A stretch of 64,000 nucleotides of DNA from Pseudomonas sp. SJZ079 (GTDB lineage Bacteria; Pseudomonadota; Gammaproteobacteria; Pseudomonadales; Pseudomonadaceae), in NCBI RefSeq assembly GCF_007993865.1, contig NZ_VIUH01000020.1:1-64000 (forward strand), read 5' to 3'. Below, one piece after another: positions 62,582 to 64,000 of this stretch (its first letter is position 1; each line of letters opens with the position of its first letter). The position numbers were made by a program, and so were the translations under genes. The notes under the pieces are model-generated. The model had not been told where the DNA came from, made no database searches, and saw only the letters and a list, made by a program, of their open reading frames with translations.

Positions 62582-62619
62582 CACTCGTCCTCAAGGTACG
62601 CCGCCCGCTGACACCTCGA

Positions 62620-63558
62620 TTAGGCGTGCGGCAGAAACAGGTCGGCGAACACTTGGTTACGCGGCAAGCCGGCCAAATACAGGCGCCGCGCGAAGGTTTC
62701 GACACTGCTGGGGTGGCCGCAGAGTAAAGCGAGGGTTTGCCGGGAAGCAAGGCGCAGTTCGGCCAAAGCCGCTGGCAACTCGGCCGCGCAGAGCAGCTCA
62801 ACCTGCACCTGGGGATGAACGGCCGCCAACGCCATCAGGGAGTCGGCCAGGTAATGTTCGGCCCGATCATGAGCCAGGTGAATAACCCGAATGGCGCCTT
62901 GGTGATCCTGGCGCAAGGCCTCACGCAGCACCCCATACAGCGGCGCCAAGCCAGTGCCGGCGGCCAACAGCCAAAGCGGTCGAGCCTGCCAATCCGGATC
63001 ATAGTGCAGCGCACCACCGCGCAACTCGCCGAGGCGCAAACGCTCACCAGGGCTGAACGCCCGCGCCTCGTCACTAAACGCGCCCTGTTCGCGACAGTCC
63101 AGGTGAAACTCCAGCCAGGGGTCCTCTCCGGGCAGACTGGCCAGGGAATAAGGCCGCGCCACGCCATTCGGCGACCACAACACCAGATGTTGACCGGCGC
63201 TATAGCGCAACGGCTGTTCCGCAATCAGGCGCAGCCGTAGCACGTTGGCACTGAGCCAGTCCGTCGCCTCGACCCGAGCAGGCCGACCATCACGCACGGG
63301 GTCGAAGACCTCGACCTGCAGGTCGTCGACAATCCGGCACTGGCAAGCCAGGCGCCAGCCCTGATCCCGGAGCTGTCCACTGAGCGCCTCGGGCTTGGCG
63401 TCCACCGGCTCACCGCGCACGCAACGGACCAGGCAGGCATGGCAACTGCCCGCGCGGCAGCTGTAGGGCACGCCAATGCCACCCCGGTGCAGGGCATCCA
63501 GTAAGTTACTCATGGGCTCGACGGCTAGCCTTAGCTCACCCACCGAGAGTTCAGGCAT
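62620..63558 (-). CDS. 2Fe-2S ferredoxin-type oxidoreductase (FAD/NAD reductase)
   Basis: A 312-residue fusion of an N-terminal plant-type ferredoxin domain (cysteines C34, C39, C42 and C72), an FAD domain (RPYSLASLP) and an NAD domain (LLAAGTGLAPLYG). Such reductases feed oxygenases or P450s; the partner is not here. Its start overlaps the end of the GGDEF gene by eight bases. ATG at 63564 is an alternative. The matching gene in P. aeruginosa is PA4331. Confidence 0.87.
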   Translation of the reverse strand: MPELSVGELRLAVEPMSNLLDALHRGGIGVPYSCRAGSCHACLVRCVRGEPVDAKPEALSGQLRDQGWRLACQCRIVDDLQVEVFDPVRDGRPARVEATDWLSANVLRLRLIAEQPLRYSAGQHLVLWSPNGVARPYSLASLPGEDPWLEFHLDCREQGAFSDEARAFSPGERLRLGELRGGALHYDPDWQARPLWLLAAGTGLAPLYGVLREALRQDHQGAIRVIHLAHDRAEHYLADSLMALAAVHPQVQVELLCAAELPAALAELRLASRQTLALLCGHPSSVETFARRLYLAGLPRNQVFADLFLPHA

Positions 63559-64000
63559 CGGCATTCGCCCAGGTCGCGGCACAACGGTTACGCCCGCTGC
63601 GCTTGGCTTGGTAGAGTGCCTGATCGGCGCGGTGCAGCGCCTCATCCAGATCATCGTGCATATTCAATAACGTCATTCCGACCGACAAACTCAGATTATC
63701 CACTTTAACGCCCAGCGGTTCAGCCCGGTTAAACGCTTCACGCAAACGTTCGCAACAGGCGGTGAACTGATCCTCGTCGGTATTGGGCAACAACAGCACG
63801 AATTCCTCGCCGCCGTAGCGGGCGATGATGTCGCCATCACGCATGCAGGCCCGCGCCACGCCGGCGAATGTCTGCAGCACGCGATCGCCTGCAGCATGGC
63901 CATGGACATCGTTGACCCGCTTGAAATGATCCAGGTCGATCAGCGCCAGGCCATGTCGGCGTCCCGCGCGGAGACTGGTTAGCTCATGGCTGGCCAGGCG
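63551..64000 (-). CDS. GGDEF diguanylate cyclase (SadC-like), C-terminal part only
   Basis: Only about 149 C-terminal residues lie in the window; the gene runs off the right edge. The GGDEF domain shows LIDLDHFKRVNDVHGHAAGD and the active-site RYGGEEF, so it should make c-di-GMP. The place before the ferredoxin-type reductase, enoyl-CoA hydratase and pykA matches sadC (PA4332) of P. aeruginosa; the N-terminal membrane region that would prove it is outside the window. Confidence 0.88.
   Translation of the reverse strand, partial: RLASHELTSLRAGRRHGLALIDLDHFKRVNDVHGHAAGDRVLQTFAGVARACMRDGDIIARYGGEEFVLLLPNTDEDQFTACCERLREAFNRAEPLGVKVDNLSLSVGMTLLNMHDDLDEALHRADQALYQAKRSGRNRCAATWANADA

Noticed and set aside
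1..64000. CRISPR arrays, prophage, insertion sequences, toxin-antitoxin or phage-defence genes
   Set aside because: Looked for spaced direct repeats, transposase and integrase motifs and defence domains; none was seen.

Overview
The window is chromosomal DNA of a Pseudomonas-type gammaproteobacterium. The evidence is high GC, tight gene packing, and many blocks whose order I recall from P. aeruginosa: peroxiredoxin-trxB with cysZ next to it, slyD-ackA-pta, a MalT-like regulator with DUF1329/DUF1302 proteins, acyl-CoA ligase and thiolase, and GGDEF protein-ferredoxin reductase-enoyl-CoA hydratase-pykA. I saw no tRNA or rRNA gene, no prophage, no insertion sequence and no CRISPR array. Species assignment is not possible from the sequence alone.

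Layout. 0.2-6.3 kb: a flavodoxin and a cupin stand divergent to a short-LOV blue-light photoreceptor and a PilZ protein. A MerR-type regulator with a degenerate B12-binding region (class II LitR type) is divergent to folM-folE-folX, which together make tetrahydromonapterin. I read this as a light-response module. 6.3-8.2 kb: trxB and a 2-Cys peroxiredoxin below an OxyR-like site. 8.2-10.2 kb: cysZ and a GT4 glycosyltransferase. 10.4-20.5 kb: a Fur-box-controlled operon for a vibrioferrin-type NRPS-independent siderophore (HpcH/HpaI aldolase, TonB receptor, pvsABCDE). 20.6-27.3 kb: Old Yellow Enzyme with TetR regulator, glutathione peroxidase, slyD, DUF3565 protein, ackA and pta. 27.6-36.1 kb: an acyltransferase, a large hybrid kinase with three receiver domains followed by a receiver-GGDEF-EAL protein, an OmpA lipoprotein and a metallo-beta-lactamase-fold hydrolase. 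36.4-45.9 kb: the MalT-like regulator/DUF1329/DUF1302/acyl-CoA ligase/thiolase cassette. 46-56.6 kb: exporters, dehydrogenase, rsmC, a yybP-ykoY manganese riboswitch driving a GDT1/UPF0016 transporter, and small housekeeping or unknown genes including an SRAP protein lacking two active-site residues. 57-64 kb: mqo, PilZ, pykA, enoyl-CoA hydratase, a ferredoxin-type reductase and the start-less end of a GGDEF gene cut by the window edge.

The genes point to an environmental aerobe with light sensing, citrate-based iron scavenging, peroxide defence and heavy c-di-GMP signalling (two PilZ proteins, one GGDEF-EAL, one GGDEF). The two most interesting units are the LOV/LitR/pterin cluster and the vibrioferrin operon, whose second synthetase carries a tandem-repeat insertion.
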